A stretch of 64,000 nucleotides of DNA from assembly GCA_024803745.1 (NCBI GenBank), contig JANJXV010001732.1:18628-82627 (forward strand), read 5' to 3'. The position numbers and the translations under genes were made by a program. Positions within the stretch are counted from its first letter, which is position 1; each line of letters begins with the position of its first letter. This document shows positions 41,417-52,289 of this stretch, in pieces. The DNA is from Megascapheus bottae. Lineage: Eukaryota > Chordata > Mammalia > Rodentia > Geomyidae. Below the pieces are notes generated by a model, which was not told the DNA's origin, searched no databases, and was given only the letters and a program-made list of their open reading frames with translations.

Positions 41417-41435
41417 AGACGCCCCCTGGCGGCCG
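41417..41435 (-). promoter_or_regulatory. CTCF-like binding motif, reverse
   Basis: On the minus strand the 19-mer reads CGGCCGCCAGGGGGCGTCT. It has the full GCCAGGGGGCG core and matches the long CTCF consensus at about 14 of 19 positions. It lies in a repeat-free, locally CpG-containing stretch. Orientation opposes the motif at 21249-21267. Binding is predicted, not shown. Confidence 0.7.
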
Positions 41436-41511
41436 AGGCCTGATCTACTTACACCGTCCCTCCATGGGTGTCAGTGCTGTGCATTCTTCTCACCCACCAA
41501 TGAGCTTTGTT

Positions 41512-41623
41512 GATTAAGCAGAGATTCGAGTCTCATGGACTTTTCTGTCCAGGCTGGCTTTGGACTGTGATCCTCAGGTCTCAGCCTCCTGAGTGACTAG
41601 GATGACAGGCACGTGCCTGGCTT
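41512..41623 (-). mobile_element. SINE type B, head and linker only
   Basis: Minus-strand head GGCACGTGCCTGTCATCCTAG and linker GAGACTCGAATC remain. The right unit is missing, so the copy has lost its 3' half. Confidence 0.75.
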
Positions 41624-41629
41624 TTGAAG

Positions 41630-42655
41630 GCTAAACTTCTTAGCTACTATTCATGTTTGGGATCACTTGGGTCCCAAGCTACATTCATTTCATTTTCTTC
41701 TTCATTAGAAAAATAGTTTCCGCAGAAGTTGGCTCCAAAAATATTAAAATTAAAAAGGGTAACAGCAGTGTATTTAAAAGTCATCTCCTAATCTCTCTGC
41801 AGAGTAACCTCTATTAATTCTTGGCAGATGGTTTCTCTAAGTCTTTTGCCAGCATCCATCCACTTGGCAAGAATTACCTGAGGACTTCCGTATAGTAAGC
41901 AAAGCAGTTACAATGGTGGAGAAGGTGGCAAACCAGGGCTTGCCCTTTCTAATTGACAGAATGGGGGGGGAAAGCCCAAGTAAATAAGTCTCACTCTTGA
42001 GTGCGCATCCACAGTAATGTAAGCCAATATACCAATAGAGACATCTGCCCGCTCAAGTTCTGTAGTTGCAGCACAGGCTATGGGCCCAGCTGGAGGGCTC
42101 AACAATCAGTGATGCACTTCATTGTATGTTTGGATATTCTACGTTATATTCTTTACATTTGCATGTATTATGATAGCGTAAGTAGTAATATATACACATA
42201 ATACTTTCTGTATGGGAATGTCGTTTGTTTCTCTGGAGAGCTGTGGCAGGTTTTGCTTGGGGAGTGCAGGCTGCTTTTGCATTGTGTGGAAGAGCTGGTG
42301 CAGAGGATTATGGGAGTGAGGCCCTGCCTTGCTTCCCTGGGTTTGAGAAGCATTCAGTGATTACCATCTGAGTGGCATTTCTCCCCTCCCAGTCTAGCCA
42401 GAGCCATTGATCTCAGAGTGTAGTGTAGTCGGCTTTCCCAGCCCCAGAGTCAGCTATAATTAACTGCTGGAGCTTTGAAAAGGTTTCCTGAGCTACACCA
42501 GAGCCTTCAACGTTTGTAAACAGGAGTTAGTCGGAAGAAAACGTAGTAGAACTTGGTGAGTGCTGTTGTATTTTCTTTCACGCGTATTTGGAGTTTCATA
42601 GGAATCATATACAATATGTTAATGTAAATATCCCTGCCTTCAAAAGAGCAGTGGA
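41630..42655. other. Unassigned sequence
   Basis: No gene or clear repeat. The stretch 42395-42500 has a repeat-free block with CTATAATTAACTGC; nothing further supported. Confidence 0.35.
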
Positions 42656-42659
42656 AACA

Positions 42660-42882
42660 GAGTGCCAGTGGCTCACGCTGGTTGTGGGCCTTCATCTTTT
42701 TCTGCAGGCTAGTGTTCTACTGCTTTGAGTCACAGTGTCGCTTCTGTTTTCTGGTGATGGATTGGAGATAAAAGTCTCCTGGACTTTTCCTGCCCAGGCT
42801 GGCTTTGAACCATGATCCTCAGATCTCAGCCTTCTGAGTAGCTAGGATTACAGGTATGAGCTACCAGCGCCTGACTTCCTGA
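42660..42882 (-). mobile_element. SINE type B, with plus-strand head scrap at its edge
   Basis: Minus-strand type B: right unit 42690-42750, linker GATTGGAGATAAAAGTCTC at 42760-42778, head AGCCTTCTGAGTAGCTAGG at 42827-42845. At its 3' edge (42661-42680) GTGCCAGTGGCTCACGCTGG looks like the start of a plus-strand type B head, so the junction may be chimeric. Confidence 0.8.
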
Positions 42883-42884
42883 AC

Positions 42885-43305
42885 ATATGTTGAACACTGT
42901 GTGTGTTGATGGGGTGAGGATTGCCAGACAGCTGATGGGGGTTTGTCCTTGATCTCTTGGTCTTCCATACACACCCACGTTTCCCCAGAATAACACTCAC
43001 CCGGGCAGGGAAGATTAGGTGTTCGACCCCAGCAGTTGGAAGGTCATTCAAAAATGCATTTCTAATACAGAAACTGAAATTAGGGAGAAACTTTACATTG
43101 CATTTTTTATGATGTGTGTCTTAGGCTCTGTCTCTGTTTGCACAGAGAAAGGCAATGAATATTTAATCCTGGGACAATGGAAGGAGAGGTGGGGGAGTGT
43201 GCATACACAGTAGTGGTTTTGAATCTTCAGTAGCTTTTCCAAAGCTGTCACCTTTTACTTAAGAGTTGGACATGTTACCACTATTTGCCATTGACTTTGG
43301 GCTAG
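42885..43305. other. Unassigned unique sequence
   Basis: No repeat, exon or RNA gene recognised. Confidence 0.4.
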
Positions 43306-43311
43306 AATTGT

Positions 43312-43545
43312 CTTTTTTTTTGTGGGTCATAGGGCTTGAACTCAGCCTGGGTGCTGTCCCTGAGCTCTTCGGCTCAAGGCTACCACCCGACCCTTGAGCC
43401 AAGCCCCACTTCCTGTTTTCTAGAGGTTAATTGGAGATAAGAGTCTCAGGTCCTTTTGTGCTGGGGCTGGCTTTGAACCTTGATCCTCAGATCTCAGCCT
43501 CCTGAGTAGCTAGGATTACAGGCATGAGCCACCATGCTGGGCTTT
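43312..43545 (-). mobile_element. SINE type B
   Basis: Minus-strand complete copy: A tail 43312-43320, right unit to 43412, linker TTAATTGGAGATAAGAGTCTC at 43427-43447, head CCTGAGTAGCTAGGATTACAGG at about 43501-43522. Confidence 0.9.
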
Positions 43546-43745
43546 GTTTTTGTTTTGAACTTAGGGCTGGGTGCTATACCTGAGCTTCTTTGCAGAAACT
43601 CTAGAGCTTCACCACTTGAACCACAGCTCCATTTCTGTTTCTTTTGTTGTTGCTTTTGGTAGTGAATTGGAGATAAGAGTCTCCCATAGACTTTTCTCAT
43701 ATTCTAGCCTCCAGAATGGCCTCTAGGATTACAGCCATTACTCCT
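43546..43745 (-). mobile_element. SINE type B, older
   Basis: Second minus-strand copy directly beside the first: right unit near 43556-43640 with a (GTT)n insert, linker GTGAATTGGAGATAAGAGTC at 43662-43681, degraded head to 43745. Confidence 0.8.
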
Positions 43746-43829
43746 TAAGTTTTCGACACACCCACAGAACCCATGCAGTTTAGAACCCCCATGGCTATCA
43801 GCTTGGCATCATCATCAAATTTGCTTTTT

Positions 43830-44018
43830 TTTAAAACCAGTCCTGGGCTTGAGCTCAGGGCCTGAGCACTGTCCTTGGACTTTCTCAAGGCTAGAGCTCT
43901 ACCACTTGAGCTTCAGCACCACTTCCGGCTTTTTTCTATGTATGTGGTACCAAGGAATCGAACCTGGGTCTCTGTGCATGCAAAGCAAACACTCTACCAG
44001 TAGGCCAAACTCCCAGCC
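43830..44018 (-). mobile_element. SINE type A with TSD
   Basis: Minus-strand dimer. Exact 14-bp duplication CAAATTTGCTTTTT at 43816-43829 and 44019-44032. Third SINE in a same-strand cluster. Confidence 0.95.
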
Positions 44019-44204
44019 CAAATTTGCTTTTTATATTTCCTTTATACAGTGGACCTTGCAAATCACCTGAAACTGGTCCCCAATAAGCAAAAATAAAAAA
44101 CATTACAACCAAGTGAGCTGAAAACTGGAATACTTTATACCTGTATAGAGCACTTGATAGAATTGCCAACCACCTCCCCACAGATTAACTTGGCAGCATT
44201 TCGT

Positions 44205-44335
44205 GACATTGCCTGGGTGTTTTCGTACCTGGTGTTCAGATGAGGAAATTAAGCCTGAGAGCACTTGAGTGTCGCACTGGAGGGCGTGCAATGAGCTCAT
44301 GAAGTTACTTGAAGCCCCTTCCTGCAGAAGCAGGG
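44205..44335 (-). mobile_element. MIR fragment
   Basis: TTCAGATGAGGAAATTAAGCC, TGAGAGCACTTGAGTGTCGC and GAAGTTACTTGAAGCCCC follow reverse MIR ('acagatgaggaaactgaggc ... gttaagtaacttgcc'). Confidence 0.65.
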
Positions 44336-44337
44336 TA

Positions 44338-44660
44338 TGGATCAGGGCTATACATTCTGGGGGTCCCCTGTGTTATTAAACTCTCTAGGAGGTAAGCCTT
44401 GGAATTCACAATTTCTGTAAGCATTCCATGTGGTCTAAAAGACAATCACTTATATTTGGAAAAGTCCGATTTATAGTAGTTATTCCAACCCATAGGTTTC
44501 TAACCTGACTGTGGAACTGGGCTCAAGAACACCGTAGCTTTGTGTAGACTATTTGAATGTAAATGGTGACTTAGATAGTTGATTTGGATATTGATTTCTC
44601 AGAAAATCAATGATAGCCAACCATCCTTTATTCTATTTGATCTTAAAAACTTATGATTTG
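44338..44660. other. Unassigned unique sequence
   Basis: No repeat, exon or RNA gene recognised. Confidence 0.4.
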
Positions 44661-44662
44661 CA

Positions 44663-44885
44663 TTGCTGGGCATGGTAGCCCATATCTGTCATCCCAGGTA
44701 CTCAGGAGGCAGAAGTAGGAGGATCATGATCTGAAGAAAGCCTGGGTAAAAGCCCAAGAATCCATTTGAGAAACTAAAAGCAAGTGAACTGAAAAGGACT
44801 ACTGTGTGCTCAAATGGCAGAGTGCTTGCTCAGGAAGCATGAGGCCCTGAATTCCACCAGTGGTACCATCAAGAAAAAAAAAAGG
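44663..44885 (+). mobile_element. Older B1/ID-like SINE
   Basis: GCTGGGCATGGTAGCCCATATC, GTACTCAGGAGGCAGAAGTAGG, ATGATCTGAAGAAAGCCTGGG, then an ID-like end (TGCTCAAATGGCAGAGTGC, GAGGCCCTGAATTCC) and A tail. Its right part is ID-like rather than the newer right unit, so it may be a precursor type. Confidence 0.75.
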
Positions 44886-44889
44886 AAAT

Positions 44890-45725
44890 TGAAAAAGAAA
44901 ACAAAGATCTACAATTGTCCTTGGCTCACTGGCCTCTGACAGGCTAATGGATTGCCCACAAAAATGGCAAAACAGAATGAATCCATAGACTTGTAAGGTT
45001 CATATCTCTGAAATTCTAGAGCAGAGACAAAGGTGGGCATTGCGATACCAGTTGATAATGGTCTTCCCAGAATGAGATATGCTATTCCTTTCTAACAAAA
45101 GTAGATCCAAAGAAATGGCATTCGTTCATTTTCCATTGGCAGAATAAAATCTCTGAGGCGATGTGAAGTATAAAGCAAAGAGGCAGATCAGGTTACCAAG
45201 AAAAATGTTGATTTTAGAGGGGATGTGCCTCAATGGTTACTGCACATTGGACCATATAAGATGAGTGGTCCAAGCAGGTGGGATGCAGATGTGTGACGGG
45301 AAACATCGCATGCCTGTCTGTCTTGTGTGAAATGATTTCATGGGCCTTCACCTGCAGGGAAACAAGGACTTCTCAATGAGAACAAACGCTGTATTTTGAT
45401 TCTTTGTGATTCTTTAGTTCCATCATCTAGGGTCTGGGGAAGGGGATGGGAATGAGGATTTTGAAATTCAGAAGAAAGTCTTTGCATGTGTGGCAGAAAG
45501 TCTTGGGGAATTGGGAGAAAGGTTCAAGGTAAAGATTACAAAAAAAAGTCTGTTCTTGTGAATTTAAGAAAAAAAAATTGTTTTGGTCTAACCTTTCTGG
45601 CTAATTGGTTCTCCAATGGAGATGCTTGGAAAGGGTGCAGACGTGCAGGCCCCGTCTCCTGGGGTGGTTGTCAAGATTATCTAGGTATGATAAATGAAAC
45701 GTCTTACTTTGCTTATTCGTGAATT
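44890..45725. other. Unassigned unique sequence
   Basis: No repeat, exon or RNA gene recognised. Confidence 0.4.
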
Positions 45726-45727
45726 CA

Positions 45728-45998
45728 TTAAATGCTCATCCAATATTTACTGAGGGGGGTGAGAAGTGACTCTCGGGTAGACAAAGTAGATGAGATCTTT
45801 TCCCCTCATAGGACTCAAAATCTAGCAAGGCAGGCAGGCAGACAGACAGGCTTCCATTAAGCCAATACCTGAGCCAGCTGTGACTGATGGAGTGGGCATA
45901 CTCCCTGGATATCCATCACCCAGCACAGATAAAGCTGAGAACTGTCACACAGCTGGGAATGAGAGAGCTAGGATGTGAACTCAGGACCAGGTATCTCT
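45728..45998. mobile_element. L2/MIR remnants
   Basis: The plus strand at 45728-45850 resembles L2 3' sequence (CATCCAATATTTACTGAGG, CTCATAGGACTCAAAATCTAG). 45925-45998 resembles MIR in reverse (GAGAGCTAGGATGTGAACTC, AGGACCAGGTATCTCTG). A short CAGG/CAGA run lies at 45831-45850. Confidence 0.45.
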
Positions 45999-45999
45999 G

Positions 46000-46970
46000 T
46001 ATCCAACATCATCATCATCATTTCCAGTTCTAAACTCTCCCTTCCTCTTCCAGCACTTTGAAAAATCCAAACAGACTTCTTTATCCAACTGACATTGTCT
46101 GAGTTGCTCCATGAACAAAACCTTTTGCTGTCAGTTCTTAAGGTCAGAACTCTGTAACAAAGACTTCCCCGGGCTAGAAAATCAACCCCTTCCTCTGCCT
46201 TCTCGTTACTTTGTTTAATGAAGAGTGGTTTAATAGCCTGGCAACATCAACCCTGGCTTAATTTTTTTTTAATTTTTTTTTAAATTCCTCCCCTGCCTTC
46301 TGGAATTTGCAATGAATTGAGAAGCAGTTCGGGTTCATTATCTGAACCCCTTGGCCTGAGAAACAGAAGCGGGGATCAGTGTGAGGCCCTGTGGTACAAT
46401 CCCTGTAACACAGGCTGATTTAATTAGGCCCCTGTGTGGCATGGGGCAATGGAAACACTGTCTTTTCTGTCAGGATTATAGAAAGCGCTTCTCCCTTCCC
46501 TGTGGTCCAGAGATCCTGGGGAAGAAAATCAGGTTCCTGTTCCCAGAGGCTGAGCTGCACAGAATGTTCACATGCTGGCTGAGTCCTGGAGATAGACTTT
46601 CCTGGGAGCCCTGGACAAGTTCCACACCAGTGCCATGTGCAAGCCTGAGTGGGGAAGGAGGCTTCTCTTCTACTTGCCTCTAGGGGAGCCTGGAGGAAGA
46701 CCAGGAGGTGAGAGTCAGCCCCAACCAGTGAAATGTGCCTGGCAAGGCTTCAGGCTTCCAGGCCTCACCGAGCTGTGGTGTGGGTAACAGCTCTGCCACC
46801 TCCCCAGCTTCCTTCTTGACTCAGTTACCAGGCTTGCTTTGTGCTTCCCATTTTCAGGGAAACCATCCTCTATCCTTTAGAGAAGGTTAAATCCTTTTGT
46901 TTTTGTTTTTGAGGTCAAGTCTTTGTTATTAAGACCCCTGACTATTTCTGGCAACTCGGTATTTGGTTGA
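46000..46970. other. Unassigned sequence, part may be conserved
   Basis: The stretch 46195-46520 is repeat-free and contains GGCTGATTTAATTAGGCC, TCATTATCTGAACC and TTTGCAATGAATTGAG. Candidate conserved non-coding element (inference). The 100-codon frame at 46381-46683 has no recognised domain. Confidence 0.3.
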
Positions 46971-46999
46971 ATGACTAGAACACCATGTAAAGATGCTAC

Positions 47000-47062
47000 A
47001 TGTGCTTGTGTGTGTGCTTGTATGGGTACTTTGGTGTATGGGTGTGTATGTGTGTGTGCAGC
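47000..47062. repeat. Degenerate GT-rich run
   Basis: Imperfect GTGTGT and TATGGG units, low copy purity. Confidence 0.7.
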
Positions 47063-47319
47063 AGTTGGGTAATGTTTATCATTAGCCTGAAGCATTGGCT
47101 AATGTTCAATTTAAATTAAAATACACTCTTGGGTGACTACGTCTTCAATTTCATGGTCGATGCCTTCATGACTCACTTATTAAACTAAACCAGGAGTTGC
47201 AAACTAAAATACCTCAAGGGAAGGAAGGAAACATACTAAACAAGCATGATCAGGTGTAACTGAGATATACCCCAGTGCCTTTGCATGAATGGACACTTTT
47301 TCAGGTTTCTAAAGTAACA

Positions 47320-47510
47320 ATAATTCTTATAATAATACATACTATGGCATATCCATATAGTAATATGCATGTATAATTATACATATATTTATATTCCTAG
47401 ACATATATTTACATATAAAATATATAATAGAATATATTATTTATGTTTATACAAATAAATATATTACTATATATTATATTTTTATAATAATGTTTATTAT
47501 TTATGTGTTT
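47320..47510. repeat. AT-rich block
   Basis: Degenerate ATATTTA/TATAAT units over about 190 bp. Confidence 0.85.
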
Positions 47511-47514
47511 AAAA

Positions 47515-48600
47515 TGCAAGCATCCATCATCATTCCAGACTAAAGTCTGGAAACCTGAAATAAGGTCTTAAATATGAAAAAGGAACAAATACAAATATTT
47601 TTAAAGACTGCATTCAACTCACAGGCTGTTGGGTCTGAGAAAGAAAGCTTACTGCTCTCCACATGAAATTGTATCTTCATTTGCAATAAACTAATTTACA
47701 ATGACTAGCTCGGATAACATCAAATACCATTTTTATTGGGGAGCGATATAAGCCACAGGGCATTTGTTGTCAGGCTCCAGATCACTGCTCTGGAATTAGA
47801 CTAGTGCTCCCAGTGCACCTTTCCATTTTAGTAACAGATGACCTTGTTTGCAGGTCATTGGTCTCTTATGCAAGTGGCACAGGGACCCTTGAAATGGTCC
47901 TTGCCACATCCCCTGACCTTTCTCGCAGAACGGACAAATGATAGATATTAGTGTTCCTAAGAAGGTTGGCCTCGTATGTGCTCATAAATCTGGACCACTG
48001 TTCTTGGCTGAGCCCACTCAGTTTAGCAACTGTTAGCCAAGCATGTTGGAATTCTCTGATGTATTTCCTAAGGTTGAGACCAGACTCCTCCCTTAGAAAA
48101 TGACCATGTTTACTTATCCCAACCTTAAAATTTCCAACCAGTGGAAATCTACTAGAAGATTTCTTTTTCAGGCCTAAATTGAAAACAAAACAAAACAGAG
48201 TATGGTGGTTATTTGTACCTAATTGTTCTAGGTAGTGAATTGATAAAATGTCATAAAGCATTTTTAAAAGCACAAGATTTTCAAGCAAACTCTGAGACTT
48301 ATCTAACACGTGCGATATAGAATTCTAGATTCTAAAGAGAGAAAAATGGGAGGATTAAAAGGGGCGGGGGGGGGAAAGGAACAGAGTGGAAATAAATGTT
48401 GTTAATGACCACAAAGATCTGTTCCCCTCTGCTCCTGCCTATGGATTTGTAGGGAAGAAGAGGGAGGCTCTGTTGAGAATGGATTTGAGACCACAGTCCA
48501 GTTTAAAGGGACAGAAGCCACAATCCATTAGTAATGTCTGCTTTTGGCCCAGGAATAGGAGCTGAAAGTACGCCTGCACCCTATGGCCTAAACAGTACAC
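47515..48600. other. Unassigned sequence with a 147-codon open frame
   Basis: The minus strand 48309-47866 is open for 147 codons and is not low-complexity. I recognise no domain. A length like this is expected by chance in 64 kb, and there is no splice or start context supporting a gene. Confidence 0.3.
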
Positions 48601-48609
48601 ATGAAACTC

Positions 48610-48811
48610 TTTTTTTTTTTTAACCAGTCCTGGAGCTTGAACTCGGGGCCTGCACACTGTCCTTGGACACTTTTTGCTCAAGGTTAGTGCTCTGCCACTT
48701 GAGCCACAGAGGCACTTCTGGCTTTTTCTGTATATGTGGAACTGAGGAATCAAACCCAGGGCTTCGTGTTTGCTAGGGGAACACTCTACCACTAGGCTAT
48801 GCTCCCAGTCC
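48610..48811 (-). mobile_element. SINE type A, diverged, with short TSD
   Basis: Minus-strand dimer with substitutions throughout and a TTTTTGCTC version of the right-unit middle. TGAAACTC lies at 48602-48609 and 48812-48819. Confidence 0.85.
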
Positions 48812-49117
48812 TGAAACTCATTTTCTTATAGTATTATTTAGTTCCAGTGTGTCTGGGGTAGTTCCTGTGAATGATGCATGGCCTTCCCTTTTGTTTTTGA
48901 GTGTCTCAGTTTGGGTAATATATTTCATGCGACCACCTGAGGAGATTTCTTGCCTAATTACCAACAGCTCATTTTTTAAAAATTCCTAAATGTTCCTCAA
49001 TCTGTACTCTTGGGTACCATTCACTTAATATTCCTCAGGAACTTCCTTTTCTCTGGGTCAGAGTTCTCTCAGCATCCTACTGAAAACACCTCAACACAAT
49101 CTTTCTCCCCCACCCCC

Positions 49118-49262
49118 CCACACACTAACTTTAAAATTAACTTTAATTAGTTGTACAGAGGGATTCATTTTGACCTACCTGTGTATGCAGGCAAGGCATC
49201 TTGATCAGATCCCCCCCCACCCCACCCCTCCTCCATCCTTCTCCCTGGTCCTCTCCTAGACA
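49118..49262 (-). mobile_element. Older LINE-1 3' UTR-like fragment
   Basis: TTAACTTTAATTAGTTGTACAG, AGGGATTCATTTTGACC, GGCAAGGCATCTTGATCAG and then a C/T-rich stretch parallel 15985-16280, supporting one repeat family in both places. Confidence 0.5.
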
Positions 49263-49349
49263 GTAAGACCCATCCATCCCAGAGCACTTTATTCTGAGTC
49301 CATTAAATGGAGCCCTTGGTAGGAGAGCCCTTTTCAGTCTCAATCCACC

Positions 49350-50448
49350 TTCTGTTCTTCCAGTTCTTCTCTAACAGTTTGCCTTCTGTTCTTGAGTGAG
49401 AAGGAGCTACAAATGACCTATTTCAAGACCAAATAACCACTTAATAGAGTGGAGATTCATTAGGACAGAGCTGATAGCGACTCTGGTCTCGGGAACATAG
49501 CAGCGAGCCCAGAGGATTTTCAGTTTTCTTCTAGCTTGCTGACCTCAATTTACAAGGCAGAATTAAGTCCCCAAAACCCCAGAACATCACCAAAATAATG
49601 AAACTATTGGCTTTTAATCACAGACAGAATTATGAGGAGTCGGGAGACCTCTAACCTTATCATTTAATTCTCTCTTTTAAAAGGGAATTTCAACCTCAAG
49701 GACACACAGGCAGATGTAGATGCGATTTCTTTTCATTTAACAACATACACATTTAAAGGCTTTTTTTTTATAGCACATGTTAGTGCAGGCACAGTGATCC
49801 CTCTTATAGGAAGTGAAAATGTGAGAGGGCACATGAAAAGGGAGAGAAGGAAGAGAGACAGAGACAGAGATCGACACAAGAATAAAACAAAAAGGAAATT
49901 TGTGGAAATTATTAAAAAAAAATAGAAAACGAGCTGACTTCTTACCTGGCTAACACAAATGGATCCCAATTTACAACACCAATTTCAGACTGTCCCCTTC
50001 TCTCCCAAGATTACAAACATGAAACAGACAATTTCATTTCCACCCCTGGTAACTTTCGGAATGGACTTAAATCAGTTAAGAGGTGAGGACCTACAGGTTT
50101 ATTACTGCTTTTTTATTTATCTATGATGTCAGGAATTAGGGGAAGTAAGGAGAAATCAGCTTTGTTTTAGTTCTTCTGTCGGGGTGAAGTTTGGTTTCTT
50201 TGGTTATTGGAAAAGAAGCCCAATAACACCTGAGGAAAGGGTGGGAGAGGCCAGGCAGAGAGCCCACATGTTTCGGGTCCGAGCCACCATCATCTCATTG
50301 GTCGCAAAGCTTCTCACCTTTCCACATTCCTATTTGTGGAAAGGGAGGATGCGATTCATTTCCCAGGAGTGTGGCAAGAATGAAGATGATGATACATGCA
50401 AAGGCCCAGCGAAATATGTGAGATAACCTTTTTAAAACTTAGTACTTG
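49350..50448. other. Unassigned unique sequence
   Basis: No repeat, exon or RNA gene recognised. Confidence 0.4.
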
Positions 50449-50454
50449 CAACGA

Positions 50455-50690
50455 AGTTGCCAATGGCTCACACCTATAATCCTAGCTGCTCTGGAGGCTG
50501 GGATCTGAGGATTGGCTTTCAAAGCCAGCCTGCAGAGTAAAGTCTGTGAGATTCTCATCTCCAGTTAACCAACAGAAAGCCAGAAGTGGCTCAAGTGGGA
50601 GGGCACTAGCCTTGAGTGATGAAGCTAAGAGACAACATACCCAGACCCTGAGTGTAAGCCCCATTACAGGCACAGAACCCAAACCAAACC
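50455..50690 (+). mobile_element. SINE type B
   Basis: GTTGCCAATGGCTCACACC, GCTGCTCTGGAGGCTGGGATC, linker CTCATCTCCAGTTAACCAAC, right unit with the A box shortened (GAAGTGGCTCAAGTGGGAGG), GAGTGTAAGCCCC. Confidence 0.88.
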
Positions 50691-50724
50691 CAACCTACAG
50701 CATCAAAGTCTGGTACTGCAGGTC

Positions 50725-51005
50725 TGGAGGTGCGTTAGTTGACCTTGGAGAGTGGACGCTTCTTTGCTGGTCTCTGAGCAGCATCAACTGGGAGCAAAGA
50801 CTTGCTTTGCTAACTTGTGACAACATGAACTCGGGCAATTCAGATTTCTTCTTCCAGCCTTCAGTTCATCCTCTACAAAATAGGGATTCCTCGTGACTAT
50901 CTATGGAGACGTTCGTGAGAATATGAAAAAACAAATACGTAAGGCATTGAGCATCCCATAGTATGCTCATATATCAACATGGTAAATAGTGCTGTCGTCA
51001 TCATT
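50725..51005 (+). mobile_element. MIR
   Basis: TGTGACAACATGAACTCGGGC, TTCAGTTCATCCTCTACAAAATAGG, then GTGAGAATATGAAAAAAC and TAAGGCATTGAGCATCCC cover the MIR core and 3' part. Confidence 0.65.
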
Positions 51006-51374
51006 AGGGTCCATCACTTTGTGGCAGCCTGCCTTGGCTTGTGCTTTGTGGAGTAGAGCTTGCACTCGGGACTTGTGCATGTGGTCATTTGAGACCTGCT
51101 CTCCAGATGCACCTATGTTGGAGCAAGAACAGTAGGAGAGGGCAAACAGAAGGTGGAATGGAAGTAAATACCCCCAGGTGACATCTCGTCTAAGCCCTAT
51201 CTCACTGTGAGCTTCCTATTTGGTGTTCCGGGACAGACTTTGACTTATAAGAGGGCAGGGAGATAAGCTACCTGTCTCCATGTCAATTGTTTTGTGGTTG
51301 CTGATCGCTCACAGAAGGACAGAAGGCATGTCCAGACGTGGGAAGTCTCCAACAATAGCAAGTCATTCGAGTGC

Positions 51375-51530
51375 TATAGTTCATAGGTAGATCATTCTAA
51401 TCCCTGCATAGTATTTCATAGTAAGGCCCCATTAGCATTCTTTTACCTCCTCCCATATTGGGGCATATTCTAACATTCCCCAATTTCTTTCCTTTATGCT
51501 CTTCCTTTAGGTACAGAATGTTTTATTACT
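51375..51530 (-). mobile_element. Possible old LINE-1 fragment
   Basis: CTGCATAGTATTTCATAGTAAGG and GGGCATATTCTAACATTCCCC recall the reverse complement of the end of L1 ORF2. Weak. Confidence 0.35.
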
Positions 51531-51534
51531 CTAT

Positions 51535-51712
51535 TAGTTTGGGTCAAAGATCACAGATATATACATATAATCTATAATGATACCTAGTACATTATGTCAC
51601 ATACAAATTATATGAATATAATATATAATTATATATGTTACATCTTACATATAATATGTTATCAAATATATGAATAAATATTAATAATAAATATATAAAT
51701 AATTAAGGGATC
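51535..51712. repeat. AT-rich block
   Basis: Degenerate ATATAAT units. Confidence 0.85.
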
Positions 51713-51890
51713 TCTCATTTGGAAAAATGTATGCTTTTGACCTTGAATTGCATTTTATCTGACGGACTTGCTATGAGCATGCTTTTGATCCTTTTGCATT
51801 TGTCTGGTGTATTTTCAACTGGTCCAGTGATCTGCCATTTTTTCCCCTCACTTCTTTTGAGGCAAAAACAACTTAAAAGTAACATCATTT

Positions 51891-51902
51891 AAAAATCCTT
51901 AT
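51891..51902. repeat. Target-site duplication of SINE (left)
   Basis: AAAAATCCTTAT repeated exactly at 52177-52188; the left junction reads TT/AAAAA. Confidence 0.93.
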
Positions 51903-52176
51903 TGGAAGCCAGGTGCTTCCAGTAGCTCATGTCTATAACCGTAGCTACTCTGGGGGCCGAGGTCTGAGAATCACAATTAAAAGTCACGCTGGGCAGGAAA
52001 GTCCTCTTGAGACTCTTACTTCCAATAAACCACTCAAAAACTGGAAATGTAGCTGTGGCTCGTGGTGGTGGAGTGCTAGCCTTGAGCAAAAGAGCTCTGG
52101 GACAGTGCCTGGGCCCTGAGTTCAAGCCCCACAACTGACAACAACAAAAACAAAACAGCAACAAAAACAACAACAA
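51903..52176 (+). mobile_element. SINE type B with TSD and L1-type nick site
   Basis: Complete: AGGTGCTTCCAGTAGCTCATG, linker CTTACTTCCAATAAACCACTC, right unit TAGCTGTGGCTCGTGGTGG to GAGTTCAAGCCCC, (CAA)n-rich tail. The exact 12-bp duplication and TT/AAAA junction show mobilisation by L1 machinery. Confidence 0.95.
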
Positions 52177-52263
52177 AAAAATCCTTATCAGAAAGACTTT
52201 GTCTTTTTCGGGGGACTGTGAGCATTTAAAAAATCAGGATCCAAAAAAAGATCCCAAGCCTTC

Positions 52264-52287
52264 CACAGACAAGCATGCTTGTCTGTG
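52264..52287. repeat. Perfect 24-bp palindrome
   Basis: The half-site CACAGACAAGCA (52264-52275) is followed with no spacer by its exact reverse complement (52276-52287). The centre is GCATGC. Confidence 0.95.
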
Positions 52288-52289
52288 AC

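Noticed and set aside
47866..48309. 147-codon, non-repetitive minus-strand frame
   Set aside because: One or two frames of this length are expected by chance in 64 kb; no recognisable domain, splice signals or family.
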